Position numbers and translations under genes: made by a program. Below are positions 22,652 through 34,759 of a stretch of DNA of 64,000 bases, one piece after another. Each line of letters starts with the position of its first letter. Positions within the stretch are counted from its first letter, which is position 1. Origin of the DNA: Branchiostoma floridae (taxonomy: Eukaryota > Chordata > Leptocardii > Amphioxiformes > Branchiostomatidae); contig NC_049988.1 of the NCBI RefSeq assembly GCF_000003815.2, positions 3,775,765 through 3,839,764 on the forward strand. The letters are read 5' to 3'. Below the pieces are notes generated by a model. That model was not told the origin of the DNA, searched no databases, and saw only the letters and a program-made list of their open reading frames with translations.

Positions 22652-24223
22652 GGCAGCGCTCAACAAAAACACCTCGACATACCGCCCATGCTTCACCGCC
22701 CATGCTTTTGTCTGCCGTCTTTCATGTTTCATTTGTATTAATATGTTCAGATGTGTATGTCTATTTATTTTCTCTGTAATATATTTTTATTTCCTTGTAA
22801 CAGTTATGTGTAACTGGGCCCTATTTTTGAAAAACAGTTTGTTGAAACTGAATAGGCCACCCAGGCGTTTGAAAATAAACATAATTTGAACCATGTTGTT
22901 GATAGACGGTTAAAAATAATGGGATTTGTAACCCTTGACGTAGGATATAATTTGTGAAATGAACTGAGATTTTGATGTTAGAAGATTTGACGAGATTCTG
23001 TTGGAATGTACACATTATCCCCCTCGGCCGCAGACTGAGAGCCTCACATCTGTTTGCCATTATGGCCTTCAAGTAAAACAACAACAACATAGAGTCAGGA
23101 GGATAGGGTAACTTGTAGCTTGCATTTTTAAGCCCCATGCTGCAAAAAAAGCAAACAGTTATATGCATTTGGCAAGACGGATAGATTTTTCATCATGATA
23201 GCTCCATCAGATATTTGAAGGGGGGTTCACGATGCAAACCATTTCAGTTCCATAGTTCCAGTCAAACCGCAGAGCTCTATGAGCATCCGTTCTGCACAGC
23301 TATCTCTTCGTCAGGTCGTACACCGGAACACAGTTTGACCTCAGACCTACATAATGTTTATACTTTTTCACATCTACAGGTTTTGCCCAGTACAACCATG
23401 TACATATTTCGTGCATGGCAACGAACACTACAGCTTTCGAAACATTGGCAAGTTTTTGCTTTCTTGTTGCTGCCTTTTTAACAAATCACCTTGATCCCAT
23501 TAGCTAACCCCACCATATACCTGCACCATTTGATAGCCTAGTTTCTCTCCTTTAAATGGATACCAAAGTCACCGGGTTAATTTGAGGAGCAACGGTTTGC
23601 CCCGAAATTATCTGCGAACATACGCAAATCACGGTGGTGAAGTTTCAGTCTGGTTGTATATAGCTACCCACGCACATTACACTGTGTTTAGACCGTATTC
23701 TTATCAGGGTTATAGCCAGGATTTTATTTTAGCGTAGTGGGAATGGCATGGTAGCGAAGCGACTAATCAGGAGGTTGGTGTGGAAAGAGGAGGGGGAGGT
23801 CTTGGTCCTTCCACGGTGAGATTTGAAGATGTAGTTAAAAGTTAGGATTTGGGGGTCAGTTTTGAGTGGCATATCATCATTTTTCATTGTTCAGACATTG
23901 ATTAGACATCATGAACAAGCAAATGATAGCAAAGCACCACTACCTAGTTAGAAATTAGCGTAGTGGCCCTTATTTTAGCGTAGGGGTCACAAATTTTAGC
24001 GTAGTGGTCCAAAGTAAGACTTTGAAAAATCATCAGATTAAAAGTCAATCAGTTTCGAACTCCAGGCCCGAACTTTGGTTTGAACGGTGGAATCCAGCCG
24101 GTACGTTCCATTTTCCGTGCCGCGGGGTCAGGCAAGGTCAGGCCTAATAGCAGTAAGATATGTACCACTTCATATGAGTCACTATATTTTGGTATGTTTC
24201 CAAGACAAGAGTAATCCTCCTTA
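22652..24223. other. Intergenic DNA, no gene recognised
   Basis: Only short anonymous frames on either strand. No splice-linked exon set or repeat structure beyond low-complexity A/T tracts. Confidence 0.45.
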
Positions 24224-25084
24224 GGCCATGTTGATTTGATTATATGGATGACATCCTCCGGGAACTCCAAAACTGATGCGAGCGAGCGAATAAAAAAAAA
24301 GTTTGGCCCAAAAAAAAGTTGCCTTCAGTATGAAATCAAAGTGGCCAGGAAGGTTGAACATAGGACATACACATAATATGGTATACCAACAGTTAGGTGT
24401 AGGGCCCAGTACATCATACGGGTGCAAAACATTTTTTTCTTCTTGGACCAATCCGAAAAAAACAGACTTAAAAAAAAAAAGGAACATGTTTCGCCAATTA
24501 CAAAATGGACACACTATGTCGGCAGCCATTTGGGGTCTAACCGGGGGGGCCAAGAAGACAACAAGAGCGAAGTCAAGTAGAGTTTATAATCAATTGCACC
24601 AAGTTTCTACAGTCAAAGGTACAGAGACAGTTAGCCTTCATTACATGGAGATGGGATTTTAAGATGCAGTGGGAGTCCAATAATCCACCAAACAGATTCC
24701 TTTGTAGCAAAATTGACCAATTACCATTGTTTTGAGTATTGCCAGTTTCCACAGACAATCAGGTCCAGGTTCATGTCCGGACCTGGAAATGATCCTCTGG
24801 ACCTGAATTTTCTGTACTGGTACCTCCCCCAACCAACAATAGATTTTTTTCTTTCTGTCCTGTCACATCTTATTCTTTGACTTAAGTCTTAAGATTCATT
24901 TTGGCATTCTATGGCATTAGTTATCTGTTTTCTGATACTTTTTTTTCAATCTATGGAATATTTGTGCTCATTTTACAGCTGCCTTGCACAGTTTATTGTG
25001 TGGTCGAAAACTTCTTTTTTTTCGGAAATGGCCGAAAATTGGTGCGAGCGCGGATGTCATCCATATAATCAAATCAACATGGCC
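24224..25084. mobile_element. MITE (GGCCATGTTGATTTG family), expanded copy
   Basis: Both termini are present with TTA at 24221-24223 and 25085-25087. At 861 bp it is about twice the 437-bp copy at 56223; the extra interior (about 24400-24780) is absent from the shorter copies and looks like inserted or captured sequence. Confidence 0.75.
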
Positions 25085-25087
25085 TTA

Positions 25088-27600
25088 GTACGTAAATCTA
25101 TGCATTAAAGCTCACATTGACATGCACAGGGTTCTGAATAATCATTTAGCCCAATAAAACTAAGTAAGCAACCACAAAGTGCAGAATCGACTTTTGATAT
25201 TGCATAATTTACTCACCTACTTTACAGGGATTCATCTATTTTTGCCGAACAACATGAAACTTACAAAATTACATACTCAAGGGTTGTAGCACTGGTTTGT
25301 CTGTCGGCCATGCCTTCAATGCATTAACTTGCTACAATGAATATCTTGTACACAACAGCAACTATGAAGAACAAAAAATTATACATGTTGCTTGCTAGCC
25401 TGACTAAAACAAGCTTCAAACAGCTCTTTCATGAGCAGGCATCTAGAAATTTAACATCCAACACCTAAGTGAATAGAGTGTATTGGGTTGCAAGTTCAAC
25501 CAGCGTTTAGAAAAGTTAATAAAACTAACGGCTCAAGTCTTGCCGTCGCAAATAGACCCACCAAAATAAAACTGTCCTGAAACCAGAATAAGTGGGATTC
25601 ATGTGCAAGCATACTGATGTCAATACGTGATGTCTGAGTTTTGTAAAGCGTAATGAGAAATCAGTGTGTGCGGTTGTGTCATTTGAAAAAAGATGCCAGA
25701 AACATTTCTATTGACAGGCTAGCCTCTGTCTCTTTTTTTAAGGGGGTAAAAGAATATTGTCCAAGACAAGACAAATGAGGTAACTTTGCAAAAAGTTGGG
25801 TGCATTTGTATCCAAAAGAATATCATTTGTCAGAAAATAATACTCGCTTTTGTAGTGGAATGTCCCTTATAATAAATGTATGCAAATGTATACTATAAAT
25901 GTGTTCATATCCTGTGAAAACAATATTTGTGAACATTGATAAGTTATGATAAAAAATATCCAGGCCAGGTACACCACTTTCTTAATGATCCTTCAATGTA
26001 GAGGCTTGATATTTACTTCTTAACTGAAATATCAATATCTTTACCCACAGAAGGAAAATGATTGAATGGAGCCCCAATGTGTTGTACAGAAATGGAATGA
26101 AGGAAATATAACAACACCACAAGCCAAGGGTAACTATATTGACATACTTTGTCAAGGAAACAAAATGGAATTGATTTTTCATCAGACACCGTCATGATGT
26201 CAACAGATCATCCACAGTTTCAAAACTCAGATCGGTTATATTTCTCCATGCACAACAGAATCACTGATGACAAAGTAAAGGGTATTGTCAGGTGGAATTG
26301 TCCAATTGTACATCTGTCCATAGAGCCAATAGAGGGAAAAGAATGTCACAAGCATAATTTCCAGCAATATCCTAGTTCCTAGCAAAGAGTTTGATAATAG
26401 TTAATGTCTATGTTTTTCTAAAGGATAAAGTAAAGCAAATGAAGATAAGTTCATTTTGCAGTAATTATTCACTATTCACTGTCAGTCTATCTGGAACTTT
26501 TTTAAAGCCAGGGTCCATTTATATCACAAATGAAAATGCATCATTTTGCCTTACCCTGTAGGAGGTCCTGAAAGTTCTCCCTAGCCAAACGCTGACAAAA
26601 ACCAAAGGGGATCATCAACATAGCAGGTGCACCAGCTGGTGAGAACATGAGACCTAATAAATGGTAGGGGCATTACAATACTTCTACTTTTTTTTGTGTT
26701 CGTTTTTTTTTAGAAACGAGGCAATCACTTCATTTTTTTCTTATTGTGTTGTAGGCTTGTACCATCTTTGAGCGTTGGGCCAGCAAAGCGTGATTTGCAT
26801 TGTATTTGTATTAGCGACAACAGTGATGCTTTTTTTCCTGATGACTAGAGCTGTCTCTGACTCTGAATTTTGTTCCATTACTCATTGTTATGGAGTGCAT
26901 GTTGTATATCATCCCTGTTAAAACAAGTTAGTCATTTTAAATTTATAAAAGTACAATTTCAACATTTCTAGGTCATGAAGTTAAGGTTTGTAGTGAAATG
27001 GTCCCAAAAGATTTCAGTTCCAACAAGCAAATTTCCATCATGGGATGGAGGGGACGGGTGTGGAAAAAGCCCTGTGGAGGACCTCAAGTAGCAGCGGGGT
27101 TTTTTTGGAGATGACACACAAGATGTTTTAGGTCCAAAATTAACATTTCACTACAGATTCTATATCCGAATAAAGGGGAACATGAAACCAACAAGTTCAC
27201 TAAAAAGCAGCAGGAAATGGCTTCCCACCATAACATAGAGATCTCCATCCTATAGAAGATTAATCAACTCACTGATGTAATTTATAAATGAGGACCCTAC
27301 TTGGATACTCATTTGTGTGCCTTGAAAATGTCAACATCATTTGACAAATATAGCAATTGATTAAAGTGAGACTATAGTTTTTCTTTTGCAGGTGAACATA
27401 ACAAGTAATGCCACTATGCAGAAAACAGAGTACAAACATTGTGCAGCACCATACCATTATGTCCCATCACCAACAAGTAACTGTGCTTTTGTTTCATGAT
27501 GATTCATTGGTACAAAGGTGATGTATTTTTCAGCTGTGTATTTTGTGTTTAACAATGTTAATAATAAATGTTAGTACATTTAGGAGTTAAATACATGTGT
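25088..27600. other. Intergenic DNA with one possible isolated exon
   Basis: Mostly AT-rich sequence with no gene. On the minus strand about 26650-26574 reads GLMFSPAGAPAMLMIPFGF then a donor GTAAGG, which looks protein-like, but no partner exon could be found. Confidence 0.35.
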
Positions 27601-28859
27601 TTTGTGTTTTACAGGTGAAAGGAGTTGTTTGTATTTTGTGATTTACAGGTGAGAAGAGTTGTGTGTGTTTTGTGTTTTACAGGTGAAGTTAAGATAAGAT
27701 AGAAGAAACTAACATTTGGACTTAAGTACATAGTTAAGATAAGATAAGATAAGATAAGATATATAAGAAAGTAACATTTAGGAGTTAAGTACATAGTTAA
27801 GATAAGATAAGATAAGATAGAAGAAACTAACATTTAGGAGTTAAGTACATAGTTAAGATAAGATAGTGTGTGTGTTTTGTGTTTTACAGGTGAAAGGAGT
27901 TGTGTGTGTTTTATGTTTTACAGGTGAAAGTTAAGATAAGATAGAAGAAAGTAACATTTGGAGTTAAGTACAGATAAGATAGAAGAAACTAACATTTAGG
28001 AGTTAAGTACATAATTAAGATACAATAAGATAAGATAAGATAAGATAGAAGAAACTAACATTTAGGTGTTAAGTACATAGGTAAGATAGGATAAGATAAG
28101 ATAGAAGAAAGTAACATTCAGGAGTTAAGTATATAGTTAAGATAAGATAAGATATAAGAAACTAACATTTAGGAGTTAAGTACATAGTTAAGATAAGATA
28201 AGATAGTGTGTGTATTTTGTGTTTTACAGGTGAAAGGAGTTGTGTGTTTTTTTGTGTTTTACAGGTGAAAGGAGTTGTGTGTGTTTTGTGTTTTACAGGT
28301 GAAAAGAGTTGTGTGTGTTTTGTGTTTCACAGGTGAAAGTTAAGAAAAGATAGAAGAAAGTAACATTTGGACTTAAGTACATAGTTAAGATAAGATAAGA
28401 TAAGACAGAAGAAACTAACATTTAGGAGTTAAGTACATGGTTAAGATAAGATAAGATAGTGTGTGTGTTTTGTGTTTTACAGGTGAAAGGAGTTGTGTGT
28501 TTTTTATGTTTTACAGGTGAAAAGAGTTGTGTGTTTTTTATGTTTTACAGGTGAAAAGAGTTGTGTGTGTTTTGTGTTTTACAGGTGAAAGTTAAGAAAA
28601 GATAGGAGAAACTAACATTTGGACTTCAGTACATAGTTAAGATAAGATAAGATAGAAGAAACTAACATTCAGGAGTTAAGTACATAGTTAAGATGAGATA
28701 AGATAGTGTGTGTGTGTTTTGTGTTTTACAGGTGAAAGGATTTGTGTGTGTTTTGTGTTTTACAGGCGAAAAGAGTTGTGTGTGTTTTATGTTTTACAGG
28801 TGAAAGTTAAGATAAGATAGAAGAAAGTAAAATTTGGACTTAAATACATAGTTAAGATA

Positions 28860-28890
<31 letters not shown>

Positions 28891-29490
28891 AAGAAACTAA
28901 CATTCAGGAGTTAAGTACATAGTTAAGATGAGATAAGATAGTGTGTGTGTTTTGTGTTTTACAGGTGAAAGAAGTTGTGTGTTTTTTTATGTTTTACAGG
29001 TGAAAAGAGTTGTGTGTGTTTTGTGTTTTACAGGTGAAAGGAGTTGTGTGTTTTTTATGTTTTACAGGTGAAAAGAGTTGTGTGTGTTTTATGTTTTACA
29101 GGTGAAAGTTAAGAAAAGATATAAGAAACTAACATTTAGGATTTAAGTACATAGTTAAGATAAGATAAGATATAAGAAACTAACATTTAGGAGTTAAGTA
29201 CATAGTTAAGATAAGATAAGATATAAGAAACTAACATTTAGGAGTTAAGTACATAGTTAAGATAAGATAAGATAAGATATAAGAAACTAACATTTAGGAG
29301 TTAAGTACATAGTTAAGATAAGATAAGATATAAGAAACTAACATTTAGGAGTTAAGTACATAGTTAAGATAAGATAAGATAAGATAAGATATAAGAAACT
29401 AACATTTAGGAGTTAAGTACATAGTTAAGATGAGATAAGTTATAAGAAACTAACATTTAGGAGTTAAGTACATAGTTAAGATAAGATAAG

Positions 29491-30330
29491 ATATAAGAAA
29501 CCTGCCCGAGCAACCACCTCTTCTCAGCGACCACCTGGCCATTTCGACCGCTTTTTCTCGGTCCCGACTTTTTTCCCCATTGACGTAAGCATTAAGCGAC
29601 CTTTTCTCAACGACCACCTGGCCAACGCGACTGACCCATATTGGGACCCATAACGACCGCATCATTTTCAAAATTGAGGTTTTCATCGATTTTTGATGAT
29701 AACTAGTGCTATTTTGCGCCAAATCGTTGTAAGAAAATCCGAATTTAGTTGTTACAGAAGTTTAAAAAAAAAACTCTATATCATTATAAAGTGAACGAAT
29801 GCTGAAACGTATATAGCCTCATACTTTTTTAAGAAAGATCTCTGCAGCTCATAACTTTTTAAGAAAGATTTGTGTGAGTGTTTTGTCCAACTGTACTGTA
29901 ACCCGTGGGTAAGTACGCTATCGGGACGTACCGGGCATCGAATTCGAAAGGTGCACCGTAGTTATTTCAGATCAAGAACATAAAGGCTTGTTTTTTTTTT
30001 TTAATGGTAACTGACAGCATCAAAGTTCTCTTACTGTCTAAAACGTTAGTGTACAAATACTTGAGCTTTAAAACACGGTATCGTATAAAAGCTCGATAAA
30101 AGCTCGGAGTTAAATTTACAATTTACAGGGTGCCCTTTGTATTTGACATTAGAGACCTCGCTTCTTTGCGTGCGTGCAGTGTGCTTGCTATTTGCCATTA
30201 AACACAACGGAAACCATTTATACTTTGCATCGGGCGTGTTTTGAGTCGATACTCTTCTCAACGACCACCTGTCCAAATCGACCACTTTTTCCCGGTCCCC
30301 TGGGTGGTCGTCTTGGGCAGGTTTCACTGT
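29491..30330. mobile_element. pogo/Tigger-like element inserted in the satellite
   Basis: The right end GGGCAGGTTTCACTG is followed by TA and the left end ACCTGCCCGAGCAACCACC is its complement with eroded tip. The interior shares words with 41383-42433 and 57138-57622 (e.g. ATTTGCCATTAAACACAACG). No transposase is present. Confidence 0.7.
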
Positions 30331-30398
30331 AGTTAAGATAAGATAAGATAAGATAAGATAGAAGAAACTAACATTTAGGAGTTAAGTACATAGTTAAG

Positions 30399-30690
30399 CC
30401 GGTGCAATGGCCTAGTGGGTAGAGTGTTCGCCTTGCATTCGGAAGGTCGTGAGTTCGATCCCGGCCGAGTCATACCAAAGACTATAAAAATGGTACATGC
30501 TGCTTTCTCTGCTTAGCACTCAGCATTCGGGAAAGAGTATGGAAGTTGAACACACCACTACCAGTGGACTAGCCCCCTGCTGTAGTGATTGCGTTGTGTG
30601 TGGCCCAGGGCTAACGAAACAGAGATGGGCACCGCCCTATGCGCCAGAAATGGGCACTGCCCTTGGCGCGGGAAGGGTTTAACTTTTAAC
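30399..30690 (+). mobile_element. tRNA-derived SINE
   Basis: The head resembles a tRNA gene: an A-box-like TGGCCTAGTGGG and a B box GAGTTCGATCCC about 45 bp apart, the internal promoter layout for RNA polymerase III. A 12-bp target duplication TACATAGTTAAG flanks it (30387-30398 and 30691-30702) and is taken from the surrounding satellite. The unrelated 3' body ends in a short GGGTTTAACTTTTAAC tail. Confidence 0.85.
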
Positions 30691-30921
30691 TACATAGTTA
30701 AGATAAGATAAGATAAGATATAAGAAACTAACATTTAGGAGTTAAGTACATAGTTAAGATAAGATAAGATAAGATAAGATATAAGAAACTAACATTTAGG
30801 AGTTAAGTACATAGTTAAGATAAGATAAGATAAGATATAAGAAACTAACATTTAGGAGTTAAGTACATAGTTAAGATAAGATAAGATAAGATATAAGAAA
30901 CTAACATTTAGGAGTTAAGTA

Positions 30922-31826
30922 CAGTCAAACCTGTATTAGCGGCCACCTTTGCATAACGGCCACCTGTCCATAGTGGCCACTTTTTGTCGGTCCCTTGGAT
31001 TTGTAATGATTAAGAGATAGGCTTAGCGGCCACCTGTCCAACGCGGCCACACGATTTCCGGTCCCGCAGGTACAAAAACACTGCCGATTACGGCCACGCG
31101 GACCGCTGATCTATGTTTCGGCACGCGTTCGGCCATATACAGCGGCCGTATCGTCACCCTACGCCGGATTTAAAACCTCTTTAAATTATTTTCAAAACAA
31201 AACTTCGTAAACTGGCGCTACCCATACCGGCTGACAAACGAGGTCATATAAGGTCAATAGACGACACCAATATTACGGAGGTAAATTGTGTTAAAGTTAC
31301 GTTCTAATACACTATGTACTATCGCTTAGGTTAATTCACATCACAAAAATTTCTAAATAAATTGTTACAAAGAGAAAATGATATGAACTTCAGACTATGA
31401 TGGATTTTATTCTTACATTTATTAAGAGATAAGTCTAAAATGACGTGACTTTTCTTGTGAGTACCACATAGCATAATGGGCGAATCTGACGTGTGAACGC
31501 GAGCGGGAACACACGGACGGCGAAGTATCAAAGGATACAAGATGAAAGATCAAAGAAATATGACGATACCGGTCTCTTCAGACAATATCAACTGTAGAAC
31601 ATTTAAAACTTTTTATAGCTTTTGTTTTCTTAATACATATAGTGTAAAAATCATTGCAGTACATGTACAGTACTGTATTATGTGAATAAAGATCATTGGG
31701 TACTAAAACCATGTGTAACTTATTGCTTGTGGTCAATTAATTAGCATATTCTCTATAGTGGCCACCTCTCTATAGTGGCCAATTTTGACCAGTCCCTTGA
31801 GTGGCCGCTATAGACAGGTTTGACTG
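30922..31826. mobile_element. pogo/Tigger-like element, second family, in the satellite
   Basis: Termini CAGTCAAACCTGTATTAGCG and CTATAGACAGGTTTGACTG, flanked by TA. Sub-terminal GCGGCCACC/GTGGCC words are arranged inversely at the two ends. 905 bp, no transposase frame. Confidence 0.8.
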
Positions 31827-32187
31827 TACATAGTTAAGATAAGATAAGATAGTGTGTGTGTTTTGTGTTTTACAGGTGAAAGGAGTTGTGTGTGTTTTGT
31901 GTTTTACAGGTGAAAGGAGTTGTGTGTTTTGTGTTTTACAGGTGAAAGGAGTTGTGTGTGTTTTGTGTTTTACAGGTGAAAGGAGTTGTGTGTGTTTTGT
32001 GATTTACAGGTGAAAGTTAAGAAAAGATAGAAGAAACTAACATTTAGGAGTTAAGTACGTAGTTAAGATAAGATAAGATAAGATAGAAGAAACTAACATT
32101 TAGGAGTTAAGTACATAGTTAAGATAAGATAAGATAAGATAGAAGAAACTAACATTTAGGAGTTAAGTACATAGTTAAGAAAAGATA

Positions 32188-32218
<31 letters not shown>

Positions 32219-32265
32219 AAGAAACTAACATTTAGGGGATAAGTACATAGTTAAGATGATAAAGA

Positions 32266-34082
32266 TACACATGTAAAAGGAACTAACGTTTAGGTATTGA
32301 GTGATATCCTGAGATAGGACAATCTGTGAAAGTCTTTGTTTGTGATGGGACATGATGTATGTTATAACCATTTGATGAGAACTGGACAATGTTTTTACGC
32401 TGTTTACTGCCCCTGTTGCTGTTCTCTTTCCAGGACAACGTGCTCTTTGCTGAATTCAAGGGAGAGCGGAGACCTTGAAGAGCTGAAGGACATATGAACC
32501 TGCTGCCTCCACTCACTGTCTAGTGAGCAGCCCACGAGCCTAGAAAACATTTAAGACTGTACAGCATGCCGGTTTCATCATTGGGATGGATGGCTGAGAA
32601 AGGAAGAACTGTCTAGCGTCACTGATGCTCTCTCAAACTGAAACAAAATTTAATAGTTGAATGGACCACATGATTTGAAGTGCAGGAAGAGACCAGAAAT
32701 GAAGTCGTGGTATCAGAATAATTGATCAAGAAAAATGTCAGATATTGTAAAAACCACAACTAGTAGAACTGGATAGTTATTTTGGATGTTGTTGCCTGAT
32801 GTACTTTCTGCTAACCCATTGTTACTCATAGTATCAAAAACAGTAGAAGAAGAATATTTTTGAATGGTTAGGCCATGTTGATTTGATTGTATGGATGGCA
32901 TCTGTGTGCGTATCATTTTTCATCCTCTTCCTAAGTTTTCCACCATGCTGCATGTTGTACAGAGCACCTGTAACATGTAAGGACACAAACACAAAAAATC
33001 TATTGTTTGGTATCCACACTGTGTGCTTTGTCATTTGTTCAACCTTCCTGATCACTTTGATTTCATTATGAACATGGTCTTAAGAAAACTATACATCAGG
33101 CAGGATTACAAGTCTTTGTCATATTCATCATTCAGTATCAACAAAATTGTTGAGCATAATTTTCTTTACAAACACGTAGAAGCCTGACTAAGTACTGATA
33201 GGTTGATGCTGCAAATCAGTATAACTTGTGATGTTCATCCAGTCGTTGTTAACACAATGTTTTTAGATTTAAGTATGTGTAATGCTGTATTTATAAGACA
33301 CTGTTTCATTGTACATTTGCCAAATAAGTATCCTGATGCAATGTATCCCTTGATTGCAAGGTTGCTCAGCTTTACAAAGATTTCAGAGCTGAATAAAATA
33401 ACAAAAATTTCTGTAGTAAGTTATGTAAATGGCAAAAGTACAGTTTATTATTATCACGTTATACTAGTACTTTCTAGTAGAAATTTTGCAATTTAGACCC
33501 CATTGATAGTCCCAACTAGACTTGTGCGCAGCTGGACTAGTGAAGGTTTAGCAGCTCTATCATACTACTACAGTAGAAATTGGCAAAACAGGTTAGCCAA
33601 TCAGAGGGTTACCATTTGCTACCAATAAATGGCCACTAATGTACCACTATTTGGAGATAAACAATCCACACGCAGGTTAAGGTTCCTATCCTGTCCATGA
33701 TGCTGAACACTGTCCACACAGATACACACACACACAAATACACATGCCTGTCCTTGGTGCTGAACACTTTCCATACATCGGTAAATATACATATGGGGAT
33801 TATTAAAAGAACACTTACATGCTCTGTACATTTAAAGGTACACTGAAAAATCGGACATACTTAATAATGGGTTAAAATTACAGTCGAACAATCTGGTTGA
33901 CAGTTCTGATTACAATGTGCCATTCAAGAGCTGGACAAGGTAAAGCTGGAGAAGGTAAGGAAGTGGTCTTTTAAAAGAATCGTACAGTCCTGAATTGCAG
34001 TATGATTTACACATGTTACAATTAAAATGAAAAGCAATAGAATGGTCTAATTCAAAACATTATAAAACATAACTAAGTACTT
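32266..34082. other. Mostly noncoding; MITE fragment and a possible terminal exon
   Basis: At 32871-33075 lies a partial GGCCATGTTGATTTG-family MITE (TTA before the left end). At about 32434 the sequence TTCTCTTTCCAG precedes a short open stretch (DNVLFAEFKGERRP then stop), which could be a last exon of an unknown gene, but no upstream exon is identifiable. Confidence 0.4.
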
Positions 34083-34640
34083 TTAAGATAACTGTATACA
34101 TTCAAAATGTATACCACTAGCACTTTGAACTGTTGAGCAAGCCGACAAAGTAAGGTAGTGTAGTCTTCCTATACCTAGCAGTTCTACAGTGGAATTGTGT
34201 TTCTGCCATGTAGGCTCACACGGTTTGGCGGTAGCCATTTTGAGAAAGATGAAGAGCTCAGCAAAGAGGTACCAAACTTTGTACAGAGTTCGCGCCGTCT
34301 GTTGCACAGAGACGGAAGAGACAATTGGCCATGGTCTAGAGCCATGTCGTAACTAGCAAAGGTGGAACCTAGAATCATGCGGCAAGCTCTTTTTTGTACG
34401 TTCTCTATGGCCCTAGACTGGGCACAAGTCATTCCTGGGTGCCATACCGTACACACGTATTCTAAGATTGGTCGTATTAACTTAATCCACAGAAAACAAG
34501 TGTCAAGTCGCTATAGTCTAGACCATGTCTCTTTGATACCCGTAACATCTACAGCCTTCTGCTGCCTTTGCTGATCATCATGTTGACGTGGATGTCCCAC
34601 TTCAGGTTAGCTTGAAAGATCAACCCTAGGATCTTGGCGA
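34083..34640 (-). pseudogene. Non-LTR retrotransposon RT C-terminus, broken
   Basis: The minus strand encodes the region after the RT palm: LKWDIHVNMMISKGSRRL, RPILEYVCTVWHPG, IENVQKRACRMILG and LPSLCNRRREL, the order seen in LINE C-termini. An in-frame TAG after SRRL and at least one frameshift before the LEY motif break it. The same region is intact in the element at 37323-38039, which helps the call. Confidence 0.75.
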
Positions 34641-34759
34641 ATTCAACTACTTTGAGTGTTGATACAAATTTTAAGACTTTAAATCCGTACACAAAATAAA
34701 GTTAGTACTCTGAATAAACGTACATCTTTGACTCCTGCACATGTGGTAAAGCTATTATA

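Larger units (their letters stand above)
27655..32265 (+). repeat. Complex satellite array (GTTAAGATAAGATAAGATA unit)
   Basis: Two interleaved modules repeat. Module A, about 50 bp, is (GATAA)n followed by GAAACTAACATTTAGGAG and TTAAGTACATA. Module B, about 33 bp, reads GTGTGTTTTGTGTTTTACAG followed by GTGAAAGGAGTT. A occurs several dozen times and B about 25 times, in blocks. The array is interrupted by three mobile elements (about 29491-30330, 30399-30690, 30922-31826) and resumes after each. No coding potential. Confidence 0.9.

Noticed and set aside
30399-30690. A functional tRNA gene
   Set aside because: The cloverleaf is not complete, there is an unrelated 3' body and a target duplication; a SINE explains it better.
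27655-32265. CRISPR-like array
   Set aside because: Units are contiguous or variable without unique spacers of constant length, in a eukaryotic genome; this is a satellite.
32434-32478. Plus-strand terminal exon of an unseen gene
   Set aside because: Good acceptor but only 14 codons before a stop and no upstream exon; kept only as a note.
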